Shown here piece by piece: positions 1 through 8,455 of a stretch of 20,687 nt of DNA. The notes below the pieces were generated by a model that was not told where the DNA came from, did no database searches, and saw nothing but the letters and a program-made list of their open reading frames with translations. The position numbers and the translations under genes were made by a program. Position 1 is the first letter of the stretch. Each line of letters starts with the position of its first letter. The DNA comes from Lysobacteraceae bacterium. GTDB taxonomy: Bacteria > Pseudomonadota > Gammaproteobacteria > Xanthomonadales > Wenzhouxiangellaceae. Location: the NCBI GenBank assembly GCA_020201235.1, contig JAIVHD010000245.1, positions 1 through 20,687 of the forward strand. Reading direction: 5' to 3'.

Positions 1-1168
1 GGCTTAAATAGCGTGCCGCCGCACGCGCCAGTCCAGGTTCCGCCGGTTTCGGCGAGCGGTTATCCAGCAGCGGCCGCCGGGACGGCGAGTACGCTTGTTG
101 CTCAATCAGCCGGCCCAGCTCTGCGGCGAGGCCGCCATAGACCTTGTCGGAATCGAGTTGGGCGCGCGCCAGCTCAAGCGCGTTGGCCGCACGGCGGCGC
201 AATTCGACGCGGTCGGCATCGATCGATTCCAGCAATGCCGGCAATTGCCCGGGCGTGTCGATGACCCAACCGGCCTCAAACCGCGCAAGCTGTTCGGCCA
301 GCGGCAAAAAACCATTGCAGATCACCGGCACCCCCAGGCAGAGCGCGTCGGTCATCCGGAAAGACTGGCTGAAACGACGCTCGACATTGTCATCGGCCAG
401 CTCCAGCGCCACGTCGGCCCCGCTCAATCGAGCCAGGTAGTCATCAAACCCGAGCAAAGCGCCGGTGTCGCCGCAAGCCTCTGGCGGAGGCCCTGCGGCG
501 TCGATCAGCAGCCAGCCCGCAGTGTTGCTGCTTTTCAGCGGCTCAAGCCAGCGGGCAGAATTTCGCCATGGCCAGTCGCGCCCACCGTAAAAAACCGACA
601 GTCGACCAGCGACCGTGTTTTGCGCGAAGTCGTCGGTCACGCGACCGGCAATTGGCACGATCCTGATCGGACTGTGAAATCGGCAATCGTGGCCAGCCAG
701 GATCATCCACGACAGCATCAAATCATGTTGCGGCCGGTTGCCCACCCAAACCTGATCGCAACGCGAAAGCAGCGGCACCAGGCGCTCGACGTCCGCTGCC
801 AGACGGTCGTCGTCCTCGAACGCCGATTCGACAATGCGCGGAGCGATGTAATCCAGCACCAGGGGTGCCGGCAGCCGGGCCGGCAGCCAAGCACTCAATT
901 CCCAGTAACCGAGCACGACGACCGACGGCGGGTCTTGGCGCAGCCGTTGTTCGAGCTCCGCCGGCGAGCGCAGCGGCACGCTCGCGTACGGCCTGTTTTC
1001 GGTGACCTTGCGCTCGCCGACGCTCGCCGGCCAGACATAGGTCACATCAACGCCGCGACAGGCCAGCGCCTCGGCCATGCGCGTATGTCGCACCGCCAGT
1101 CCGCTAGCGGGCGCGGAAGGCGTTAGCGGCGGGCTTTCGGAAACAATAACGGCATGTTGTCTGGACAA
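1..1168 (-). CDS. Glycosyltransferase, GT-B (GT4-like), 3' end beyond window
   Basis: A continuous minus-strand reading frame runs from a TTG at 1168 (in-frame stop just upstream, near 1198) to the left edge, with ATG at 1078 as the alternative start. From the TTG the N-terminus reads as a hydrophobic strand followed by a Gly-rich region (SGLAVRHTRMAEAL), typical of a GT-B first Rossmann strand and helix. The C-terminal half carries ELADDNVERRFSQSF and DALCLGVPVICN, the pattern of the donor-sugar domain of GT4-type enzymes. About 390 residues are visible, so little is missing. It probably transfers a sugar to a cell-envelope polysaccharide or lipid, but donor and acceptor cannot be read from sequence. 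I prefer TTG because the conserved N-terminal strand lies upstream of the ATG. The opposite strand is also open over most of this gene but encodes a low-complexity Arg/Gln-rich shadow. The family is likely; the specific function is unknown. Confidence 0.75.
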   Translation of the reverse strand, partial: MSRQHAVIVSESPPLTPSAPASGLAVRHTRMAEALACRGVDVTYVWPASVGERKVTENRPYASVPLRSPAELEQRLRQDPPSVVVLGYWELSAWLPARLPAPLVLDYIAPRIVESAFEDDDRLAADVERLVPLLSRCDQVWVGNRPQHDLMLSWMILAGHDCRFHSPIRIVPIAGRVTDDFAQNTVAGRLSVFYGGRDWPWRNSARWLEPLKSSNTAGWLLIDAAGPPPEACGDTGALLGFDDYLARLSGADVALELADDNVERRFSQSFRMTDALCLGVPVICNGFLPLAEQLARFEAGWVIDTPGQLPALLESIDADRVELRRRAANALELARAQLDSDKVYGGLAAELGRLIEQQAYSPSRRPLLDNRSPKPAEPGLARAAARYLS

Positions 1169-1331
1169 GCGACGAACCTGTCGTGAAATGGGTCCCTATG
1201 CTACCCCAGCTTATGGATCGCACGCTCACCGCAGGCGGCTGGCGGCGCGTCTTGCACTCAAAGGCAGGGCAGGCCGACGGGTCGCGATGTCGGGCAACCC
1301 GGCTTGCCGCACACCGCCGACCGGTTTATAG

Positions 1332-2282
1332 TGGCTGGAAGGACGCTGGGGGCAGCGGCCCAACCTGACCGCGCTGACGACGCTGACGGCCTGCGTGGTG
1401 CTGGTCGTGATTCCGGTTCTTCTGGTGTTGGGATCGTTCATGCAGCAAGGCATTGCCATTTACCAGCGAATCGATGCCGGAGAGATCCGTCCGGGCCAGC
1501 TCATCGATCAGATCCGCAATGCCTTTCCGGCGGTTCAGGCGTTTCTGGAGCGTTTCAATATCGACATCCGCGCGCTGCGCGAGGGGGCGACCAATGCCGC
1601 CATCACCGCCAGCCGATTGCTGGGCCAGAACGCACTTGCCGTCGGCCAGGGCACCTTCGAGTTCGTACTCAAGCTGGCCCTGATGCTCTACATCACATTC
1701 TTTCTGCTGCGCGACGGCCGGCGGCTGGTCGAGAAGCTGATCCATGTTCTCCCACTCGGCGACGAACGCGAACGGATGCTATTTCAAAAGTTTGCCGAAG
1801 TCGCGCGCGCAACCGTCAAGGGCAATCTGCTGGTCGCGATGGTCCAGGGCGCACTGGGCGGGATCATTTTCTGGATTCTCGGCATCCCGGCCGCCCTGTT
1901 GTGGGGCGTGATCATGACCGTGCTGTCGCTAATTCCAGCGGTCGGCGCCGGGCTGGTCTGGCTTCCGGCGGCGATCTATCTCTACGCCATCGGCGAATGG
2001 ATTTCGGCCAGCGTGCTGATCTCCTACGGTCTGGTGGTGATCGGACTGGCCGACAATATCCTGCGCCCCATCCTGGTCGGTCGCGACACCAAACTGCCCG
2101 ACTGGATGGTGCTGTTATCGACGCTGGGCGGGCTGGCGCTGTTTGGCATTAACGGCTTCGTGGTCGGCCCGTTGATCGCCGTTCTGTTCATCGCCTTCTG
2201 GCAGATTTTCGGCGACGAATTCAGCAATCGGCAGTCCGCAGAACAGCATTCGGCCGAAACCCGCTCATCACCCGAAGACTAA
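1332..2282 (+). pseudogene. AI-2E transporter / PerM-family permease, N-terminus missing
   Basis: The open frame begins right after a TAG at 1329-1331, with no ATG before the conserved sequence WLEGRWGQRPNLTALTTL. That segment normally follows the first one or two membrane helices of this family (about 350 residues), so roughly 60 N-terminal residues are absent. Only about 160 bp separate it from the divergent glycosyltransferase, too little for the missing part plus a promoter. The rest is well preserved: a helix near 1383-1440, a soluble domain to about 1660, then several membrane segments including LIPAVGAGLVWLP and the family's loop DNILRPILVGRDTKLP, followed by a short polar tail. PerM proteins are membrane permeases linked to autoinducer or ion export, and the substrate here is unknown. 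A GTG at 1395 could start a shorter product lacking helix 1. Either this is a real truncation or bases are missing at about 1331. Confidence 0.7.
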
Positions 2283-2456
2283 TCGGCCAAGCCGGCCGCA
2301 GCTCCTGCAACCGTCCATGACGCCTTCCTCTGAAAAAAGCTCCAGCAGCGCATCGGCCCGACCGGTTCCAAGCACGTGCGCTCCAGGCGTTGCCAACGCC
2401 GCCGCGCCTCGGGGATCGGATCGCGTGCAGGGCCCGACAACGCGCAGCGCCGGCTG

Positions 2457-4343
2457 ATGGCTCAATTCCGGCTGTTGGCCAATCGTCGTTTCGGGCCATT
2501 TTTTGCGGTCCAGGCACTGGGCGCGCTGAACGACAACATTTTTCGCAATGCACTGGCCACACTCATCGTATTCGGCATCGGGGTCGAGGCCGGCTGGGAC
2601 GCGAGCGGCCTGGTCAACCTGGCCGCATTGCTATTCATCCTGCCGTACTTCCTGTTTTCGGCCGTGTTCGGGCAACTCGCCGACCGCTTCGAAAAATCGC
2701 GCATGATCCGACTGATCAAGCTATTTGAAATCGCCATCTGCCTGTTTGCCGGCGTGGCGCTGTACCTGGGCGACATGCTGCTGCTGATGTCGGTGGTGTT
2801 TCTGCTGGGCCTGCAGTCGACGCTGTTCGGCCCGATCAAGTATTCAATCATCCCGCAGTTGCTGGAAAAACGCGAGTTGATCGGCGGCAACGGGCTGGTC
2901 GCAGCCGGCACCTACGTGGCCATCCTGGGCGGTACCATCCTCGGCCCGATCGTGGCTGGCGTACCGCTGGACTGGCCGTGGCTGGTGCTGGCGGCAACGC
3001 TGCTGGTCGCGATTGCCGGGTATCTGGCCTCGATCCTGGTGCCGCGAGCGGCCATTGGTGACGGCGACCTGGCCCTGGACCTGAATCCGGTGAGCGCGTC
3101 CTGGACCAACCTCAAGCTGCTCGGTCGCGACCGCAAGCTGCTGCACAGCGTACTCGGCGTTTCCTGGTTCTGGTTTTACGGCACGGTCTTTCTGGTCCAG
3201 ATTCCCGCCTGGACACAGGCTGTGATCGGAGGCAACGAAGCCACGCTTTCGGGCCTGCTGGCGCTGTTCATCGTCGGCATCTCGAGCGGTGCGCTGCTGT
3301 GCGAAAAGCTGTCCCGCGGCGGCGTCGAAATCGGCCTGGTGCCGATCGGTGCAATCGGCATGACGATCTTCGGGCTGGACCTGATGTTTGCCAGCCCGGC
3401 AGTTCCGCTGTTCGATGCCGGGATAGGCCAATTCCTGACCATGCCCGGCAGCGGACGAATCGTTTTCGATCTGCTGGCCATCGGTGTCAGCGGCGGTTTG
3501 TTCATCGTGCCGCTGTACGCGCTGATCCAGAGCCTGTCGGAAAACGCCGAGCGGGCCCGCGTAATCGCGGGCATGAACATCCTCAACGCGCTGTTCATGG
3601 TGCTCGCCAGCATCCTCGCGATCGTACTGCTCAGCGTGCTGGACTTTTCCATTCCGCAACTGTTCGGCATCGTCGCGGTCATCAATCTGCTGGTGGCCGT
3701 GTATGTGTTCACGCTTGTGCCGGCGTTCGCACTGCGGTTTCTGATGTGGGTGCTCAGCCGGTTGGTCTACCGTGTCCACGTGAGCGGCCACAGCATCGAC
3801 AAGCTGCCGGAGACAGGCCCGGCGCTGATCGTTTGCAACCATCTGAGCTATATGGACCCGCTGATCATCGGCGGCAGTCTGCAGCGCCCGATCCGGTTCG
3901 TGATGACCCACAGCATCTACAATATCCGCGGGCTGAAATGGCTGTTCCGGCTGGGCGGCGCGATCCCGGTAGCACCGGCCAAAGTCGACCCCGAGTGCAT
4001 GCGCCAGGCATTCGACAGCGTCGATGCCGCGCTGGCCAACGGCGAACTGGTCGGGATCTTCCCGGAAGGCGGACTGAGCCCGAACGGCGATGTGCAGTCG
4101 TTTCGTTCCGGCATTTCCGAAATTCTTCAGCGCCGACCGGTGCCGGTGGTACCGATGGCGCTGGAGGGTTTGTGGGGCGGCATATTCAGCCGCGCTCCGG
4201 ACCGCTGGAACCGGCGCGAACGGGGTTTCTTCAGCCATGTGCAATTGAACATCCTCGAACCGGTACCGGCCGGCGAGGCCAAGCGCGAGAAGCTGGAAAA
4301 TTCGGTTCGCCGTGCCTATCAGGACTTGCGCCAAAAAGCCTGA
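2457..4343 (+). CDS. MFS transporter (LplT-like) fused to PlsC-type acyltransferase
   Basis: A 628-residue protein. Residues 1 to about 420 form an MFS-type membrane domain resembling lysophospholipid flippase LplT (QALGALNDNIFRNAL near the start, FGQLADRFEKSRMI in the helix 2-3 loop, then many hydrophobic segments). Residues from about 435 form a glycerolipid acyltransferase domain with the catalytic HX4D box (His462, Asp467 in NHLSYMDPL) and the FPEGG box (535-539). E. coli splits this job between LplT and Aas, and Aas also has an acyl-ACP synthetase domain. No AMP-binding domain is present here. The likely role is inward flipping and re-acylation of lysophospholipids at the inner membrane, or acylation of lysophosphatidate. 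ATG 2457 is preferred over GTG 2376 because the family begins at MAQFRLLANRRFGPFF and the upstream stretch is Arg-rich. No clear Shine-Dalgarno precedes it. The gene lies 174 bp after the permease and looks intact. Confidence 0.85.
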   Translation: MAQFRLLANRRFGPFFAVQALGALNDNIFRNALATLIVFGIGVEAGWDASGLVNLAALLFILPYFLFSAVFGQLADRFEKSRMIRLIKLFEIAICLFAGVALYLGDMLLLMSVVFLLGLQSTLFGPIKYSIIPQLLEKRELIGGNGLVAAGTYVAILGGTILGPIVAGVPLDWPWLVLAATLLVAIAGYLASILVPRAAIGDGDLALDLNPVSASWTNLKLLGRDRKLLHSVLGVSWFWFYGTVFLVQIPAWTQAVIGGNEATLSGLLALFIVGISSGALLCEKLSRGGVEIGLVPIGAIGMTIFGLDLMFASPAVPLFDAGIGQFLTMPGSGRIVFDLLAIGVSGGLFIVPLYALIQSLSENAERARVIAGMNILNALFMVLASILAIVLLSVLDFSIPQLFGIVAVINLLVAVYVFTLVPAFALRFLMWVLSRLVYRVHVSGHSIDKLPETGPALIVCNHLSYMDPLIIGGSLQRPIRFVMTHSIYNIRGLKWLFRLGGAIPVAPAKVDPECMRQAFDSVDAALANGELVGIFPEGGLSPNGDVQSFRSGISEILQRRPVPVVPMALEGLWGGIFSRAPDRWNRRERGFFSHVQLNILEPVPAGEAKREKLENSVRRAYQDLRQKA

Positions 4344-4472
4344 GCAGAACACGCGCAATGCAATGTAATAATCTGCGGAATTTTGCGTAAACTGCGGTTC
4401 TCTTGGAAAAGGCTAAAACACGCACTGACCCCCCCCGAGTCCGATCCGGACACGCCCGCAAACCAGGCGAAT

Positions 4473-5026
4473 TTACGGCTTGCGCGCAAAAACATACATG
4501 CGTTCAGATTCGAAGTCGTAGGGTGTGCCCTCCAGGTCACCGTCGATGGCATCCAGTTCCAGCCCGGCCGATTCGACCAGGCGGGCGATTTCGCCGGCCG
4601 ACCAGACGCGGTGTGAAAACAGGGCCCGATCGGCGCGCTCGCCGTCGATCAGGATCCACTCGTTTTCGACCCGCGTATTGTGGTTGACCAGTAGCGGACG
4701 CTCGACCAGCAGGCGGCCATCGGCATATTCGGTCAGGTGCACCGGCTCCAGCGTGCGGCACAGGGTTTCCAGTCCGAGCAGGTCGAGCACCAACAGGCCG
4801 CCGGGCTTGAGGCTTTCGACGATTCTTGCCAGGACACGATGGCCCGCGCCAGCGGCAATGCGTGCCGGCCGGGCCCACAACCCAGGTCCAGCACAGTGCC
4901 GCGCTTAAGCCCGATTCGTATCAGCAGGTTCGGCACTTGTCCGGCAGCCTCGCTAAACTGATCGTCTCCGAACATCAGCGGGCCAAACGTGCGCCAGAAC
5001 CCCTCATCGTTATACCAGTCGTTCAT
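4473..5026 (-). pseudogene. SAM-dependent methyltransferase, internal deletion with frameshift
   Basis: The first 62 codons (5026 down to about 4841) encode a class I methyltransferase start: MNDWYNDEGFWRTFGPLMF, then motif I VLDLGCGPGRHALPLARA. At about 4841 that frame leaves homology. A different frame continues with HRVLARIVESLKPGGLLVLD (the motif IV/V region) through to the C-terminus MYVFARKP. The segment between, which normally holds the acidic SAM-ribose residue (motif II) and motif III, is absent. From family spacing about 60-70 codons are lost, and the two halves are out of frame. A functional product is not expected if the sequence is correct. The family is close to small-molecule methyltransferases with an N-terminal Trp/Tyr-rich extension, and the substrate is unknown. 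A good Shine-Dalgarno precedes the ATG. The start overlaps the divergent peptidase start. Confidence 0.75.
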
Positions 5027-6065
5027 GATCGTGTTCCTTGGTGTTTTGCTGTTGTCTTCCGGCGGCTGCGCCACGCTGGGCTGGTACGGCCAGGCCGCGC
5101 GCGGTCAGATGGAGTTGCTGATCAAGCGCAAGAATATTGAAAAACTGATTGCCGCGCCCGACACGCCGGAAGAAAGAAGGCACAAACTCGAGCTTGTGCT
5201 CGAACTTCGCGAATTTGCCGACAAGCGGCTGGGTCTGCCCGATAACGGCAGCTACTCGGGCTTTGTCGAGCTCGACCGGGATGCGGTAGTCTACAACGTG
5301 ATCGCCGCGCCCACGTTCAGCGTGGTGCCGAAAATCTGGTGCTACCCGCTGGTCGGCTGCCTGGCCTACCGCGGCTATTTTCGCGCGAGCGCGGCCGATC
5401 AGCAGGCCGCACAACTAAAAGCCGACGGCTACGATGTGGTGGTCTCGCCGGTCGCGGCCTATTCCACCCTGGGTCGCTTCAACGACCCGGTCACCAGCCC
5501 GATGCTGAAATTCAGCGATGTGCGCCTGGCCGGGCTGCTGTTCCACGAGCTGGCCCACCAGCGGGTTTTCGTCAAGGGTGAGACCGCCTTCAACGAGGCT
5601 TATGCGAGCTCGGTCGAAAACGCCGGAATCGAACGCTGGCTGGCCCGGGACCCAAGCCCGGAGCGGCTCGAACAATGGCGTCATTCGCGCACGATCGAGG
5701 ACGCCTTCACGGATCTGCTGCTGCTCGCACGACGCGATCTCGAAGCCCTCTATCAACGCAACGTCGAGCATGGCGAACGGGCCAAACTGAAGCGCCAGAG
5801 CTTCGCGAAACTTCAATCCGACTATGCCGACTTTCGAAAACGCCACGACAGCCAGCGGTTCGACGCCTACATGCAGCAGGACCTGAACAACGCCCATCTG
5901 GCCTTGCTGGCGACCTACCGGGCGGGAACCGACGCGTTCGATCAACTTCTGGCAGAATATCGCGGAAACTTTGAGCGCTTTCACCAGGCCGTAGAGCGAC
6001 TGGCCGGGGCCGATCAGGAAGTGCGCGCCCGTTTTTTGAACTGCCAGACCGGAACCTGCCCGTGA
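5025..6065 (+). CDS. Predicted lipoprotein zinc aminopeptidase (PF10023-type)
   Basis: A 346-residue protein from ATG 5025, matching the family of predicted proteobacterial aminopeptidases formerly called a DUF. A short hydrophobic signal ends in a lipobox (LLSSGGC, Cys15), so it should be lipid-anchored on the periplasmic side. A zinc site is visible as HELAH (His174, Glu175, His178) with FNEA about a dozen residues on, where Glu191 is the likely third ligand, as in gluzincin-type peptidases. The C-terminal third is helical and charged. Family-specific stretches such as LPDNGSYSGFVEL and FSVVPKIWCYPLVGC are present, so length and content look complete. The start is uncertain: ATG 5025 gives a signal with no basic n-region, while GTG 4989 adds Arg2 but overlaps the methyltransferase by 38 bp. 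Neither has a convincing Shine-Dalgarno. The natural substrate is not established. Confidence 0.8.
   Translation: MIVFLGVLLLSSGGCATLGWYGQAARGQMELLIKRKNIEKLIAAPDTPEERRHKLELVLELREFADKRLGLPDNGSYSGFVELDRDAVVYNVIAAPTFSVVPKIWCYPLVGCLAYRGYFRASAADQQAAQLKADGYDVVVSPVAAYSTLGRFNDPVTSPMLKFSDVRLAGLLFHELAHQRVFVKGETAFNEAYASSVENAGIERWLARDPSPERLEQWRHSRTIEDAFTDLLLLARRDLEALYQRNVEHGERAKLKRQSFAKLQSDYADFRKRHDSQRFDAYMQQDLNNAHLALLATYRAGTDAFDQLLAEYRGNFERFHQAVERLAGADQEVRARFLNCQTGTCP
5034..5039 (-). promoter_or_regulatory. Ribosome binding site of the methyltransferase
   Basis: On the minus strand AAGGAA lies seven bases before the ATG at 5026. It fixes the methyltransferase start and sits inside the signal-peptide codons of the divergent peptidase gene. 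Confidence 0.55.
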
Positions 6066-6215
6066 ATCGCTTCAAAATGCTCATCCTGCCCGGTCCGAAA
6101 CCGGCTTCAGCTCACCGTATCCACCCTCAATGCGCCGCGAGCAGCCGACAGGTCCTGCGGCTGAGGCGGTTCGCTTGCGGGCGCGCCGCAAGCGGACTCA
6201 CCCGAAGCCAGGCTG

Positions 6216-8423
6216 GTGGATAAGGTGGGTTCAAGCACCGGATACACGCTGTGCGGCCTCGTGCTATCGGGTCTGATGGCCTGCGGCTTCGAAGCCGGTA
6301 CGGCTGCGGCCCAGCAGCCCGCAGCAAGTTCCGAGGCCCCGGTTGAGGCCTGCCAGCCTCCGGGCAGCATCCCCGAGCGTGGCCTGCTGGATCGTTCACT
6401 CAATCTGCCGATGGACATCCAGGCCCTGACCATGCAGGCCCCGGGTCGCGATCAGCCGATTCGCTTTGCCGACGATGTGTTATTGATCCACGGCGACCAG
6501 CGACTGAATACCGACGAGCTGATTTATGACCCGGAAACCGGCGAGGTTGTGTTGCCGGGCTGGCTGAACTACTCCGACGCGCTGGTGCGCATGCAGGCCT
6601 CGAGCGCGCGCTACAACACCCGGAGTTCAACCGGCGAGTTTCTGGATGTTCGCTATTTCATCGCCGGGGCACAGGGCGCGGGCCATGCCGGTGAGGTCCT
6701 CATGATCGACCAGTCCAATGCCCGGGTGCGACAGTTCGACTTCACGACCTGCGACATCAACGATCCGGACTGGCAGCTCAAGTCCGGCGATGTCCAGCTC
6801 GACTTTGAAGCCGGTGTGGGCACCGCTCGCCATGCCCGGCTCGAATTCAAGGGTGTGCCGATTCTGTACTCACCGTGGCTGAGCTTCCCACTCAACGACC
6901 AGCGCAAATCGGGCTTCCTGTATCCTCAAATCGGCTCCAGCAGCGACAATGGCATCGACCTGGCAGTGCCCTATTACTGGAATATCGCCACCAACCAGGA
7001 TGCTACCTTCACCCCGCGGGTGATCGGCGAGCGCGGCTTCATGCTGGGTTCGGAATACCGCCTTCTGACCCGCCGGCACGGTGGCAGTGTTCATTTCGAC
7101 TACCTGCCCGACGACAACGAGGCCGATCGCGATCGCTGGCTCGGGCGAATTCGCTACCAGGCACGACTGGCACCGGACTGGTCGGCGCGCCTGAATTTCA
7201 ACCGCACCAGCGACCAGGATTACTTTCTCGATCTCGGTGACGACCTCGACTCCAGCTCGACGCCGTTTCTGCGCTCGGATCTGGCCATCACCGGCCAGGG
7301 TCGCCACTGGCTACTGCAAACGACCTTCGACACGTTCCAGGTACTCGATCGCTCGGTGCCCCCGAGCCGCGACCCCTACAGCCGCCTGCCACGGGTGGAA
7401 TTGGACGGCGACTGGCCGCTGCCGGCCAACCTCAGCCTGCGGCTGGATAGCGAAGCGGTTTATTTCGATCGCAGCGAAGGTGTGACCGGTGCGCGCGTCG
7501 ATCTGCTGCCCGAACTGGCCATGCGACTGGTTCGCCCCGGCTGGTTCCTGGAACCCGCAGCCGGCCTGCGCGCGACCGCCTACAGCCTGCAAGATCAAAG
7601 CGGCGATGACGACACGCCCAGCCGGGTCCAACCCATCCTCAGCGTTGACGGTGGCCTGGTGTTTGAACGCGAAACCCAATCCGGTCGCCTGCAAACCCTG
7701 GAGCCGCGCGCGTTTTATCTCTACGTGCCGGGCGAAAAACAGGACGACATCCCGCTATTCGACACGCGCGAACTGACCTTCAGCTTCGCCCAGCTTTTTC
7801 AAACCAACCGCTTCTCCGGGGCCGACCGCCAGACCGACGCCAACCAGCTGGCGCTGGCTCTGACCAGCCGTCTGCTGGACGACGTCGACGGCCGCGCGAT
7901 TGTCGACGGCAGCATCGGCCAAATTTTCTTTTTTGACGACCCCAGCGTTTCTCTCAGGCCGGGTCCGAAGGAGAGCCGGTCGGTTTCGGCCACGGTCGGA
8001 GAAATCAACTGGCGTCCCGACGATCGCTTCCTGCTGACCGCCGGATTGCAGTGGGATCCGGAAGAAAGTGAAACTGATGTCGCCGCATTCGGTCTCAGGT
8101 GGCAGGGAAACGATGCCCGTCAGGTGCAATTCGGATATCGTTTCCGGCGTGATCGCGTCGACCAGGTCGACATGCGCTTTCGCTACCCGGTGACGCCCAA
8201 GCTGAACCTGATCAGCCGGGTTGATTATTCGTTTGAGGATGACACGGCTCTGGAGTTGCTCGGTGGAATCGAGTATGAAAGCTGTTGCTGGGCCATTCGG
8301 GCCTCGGTGCGCCGCTTCATTCGCGATCGCGAGTCGGAAAAACGAACCGCGTTTTTCCTCGAATTGCACCTGAAGGGGCTTGGCAGCCTTGGCCGCCGAC
8401 CCTATCGCCTGTTTAGTCAATAA
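6216..8423 (+). CDS. lptD: LPS-assembly outer-membrane protein LptD
   Basis: A 735-residue outer-membrane beta-barrel protein that with LptE inserts lipopolysaccharide into the outer leaflet. A signal sequence with a likely cleavage after TAAA (residues 29-32) is followed by an OstA-like jellyroll (about 80-215), with repeats such as ADDVLLIHGDQRLNTDELIYD, and then the barrel, rich in alternating aromatic strands to the C-terminus. The four cysteines of the LptD disulfide network are all present: Cys46, Cys179, and the adjacent pair Cys690-Cys691 (YESCCWA). Length is within the family range. The start is uncertain: GTG 6216 or GTG 6225, the latter with GGTGG just upstream; no ATG is available. 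surA follows after 32 bp, the usual arrangement in gammaproteobacteria. The 150 bp between the peptidase and lptD contain no gene I can support. Confidence 0.95.
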   Translation: MDKVGSSTGYTLCGLVLSGLMACGFEAGTAAAQQPAASSEAPVEACQPPGSIPERGLLDRSLNLPMDIQALTMQAPGRDQPIRFADDVLLIHGDQRLNTDELIYDPETGEVVLPGWLNYSDALVRMQASSARYNTRSSTGEFLDVRYFIAGAQGAGHAGEVLMIDQSNARVRQFDFTTCDINDPDWQLKSGDVQLDFEAGVGTARHARLEFKGVPILYSPWLSFPLNDQRKSGFLYPQIGSSSDNGIDLAVPYYWNIATNQDATFTPRVIGERGFMLGSEYRLLTRRHGGSVHFDYLPDDNEADRDRWLGRIRYQARLAPDWSARLNFNRTSDQDYFLDLGDDLDSSSTPFLRSDLAITGQGRHWLLQTTFDTFQVLDRSVPPSRDPYSRLPRVELDGDWPLPANLSLRLDSEAVYFDRSEGVTGARVDLLPELAMRLVRPGWFLEPAAGLRATAYSLQDQSGDDDTPSRVQPILSVDGGLVFERETQSGRLQTLEPRAFYLYVPGEKQDDIPLFDTRELTFSFAQLFQTNRFSGADRQTDANQLALALTSRLLDDVDGRAIVDGSIGQIFFFDDPSVSLRPGPKESRSVSATVGEINWRPDDRFLLTAGLQWDPEESETDVAAFGLRWQGNDARQVQFGYRFRRDRVDQVDMRFRYPVTPKLNLISRVDYSFEDDTALELLGGIEYESCCWAIRASVRRFIRDRESEKRTAFFLELHLKGLGSLGRRPYRLFSQ

Positions 8424-8455
8424 GCCAAACTTCACAACCAGGAATACCGACCTCC

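Noticed and set aside
95..1126. Long plus-strand open frame of 343 codons
   Set aside because: Rich in Arg, Gln and His with no recognisable domain. The opposite strand over the same bases encodes a coherent glycosyltransferase.
1319..1345. Simple one-base frameshift restoring an N-terminal PVY-W match of the permease
   Set aside because: The sequence further upstream is not hydrophobic in any frame, so a single-base error cannot restore the missing membrane helix.
2268..2465. Small minus-strand frame in the gap before the MFS-PlsC gene (65 codons)
   Set aside because: No recognisable motif, and it overlaps the neighbouring genes at both ends. It could be a remnant of a lost gene like those elsewhere, but nothing supports it.
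2844..4358. Minus-strand open frame of 504 codons opposite the MFS-PlsC gene
   Set aside because: Composition is a typical GC-rich shadow (Gln, His, Arg, Asp), and the plus strand has clear transporter and acyltransferase motifs.
4439..4451. Hairpin GTCCG-ATC-CGGAC after eight C residues, between convergent genes
   Set aside because: Five-base stem with no T tract on either strand; not convincing as a terminator.
6107..6433. Minus-strand frame covering the peptidase-lptD gap
   Set aside because: It overlaps the lptD signal and start region, and no family is recognised. The gap also has a weak hairpin CCGGT/ACCGG (6090-6104) without a T tract.
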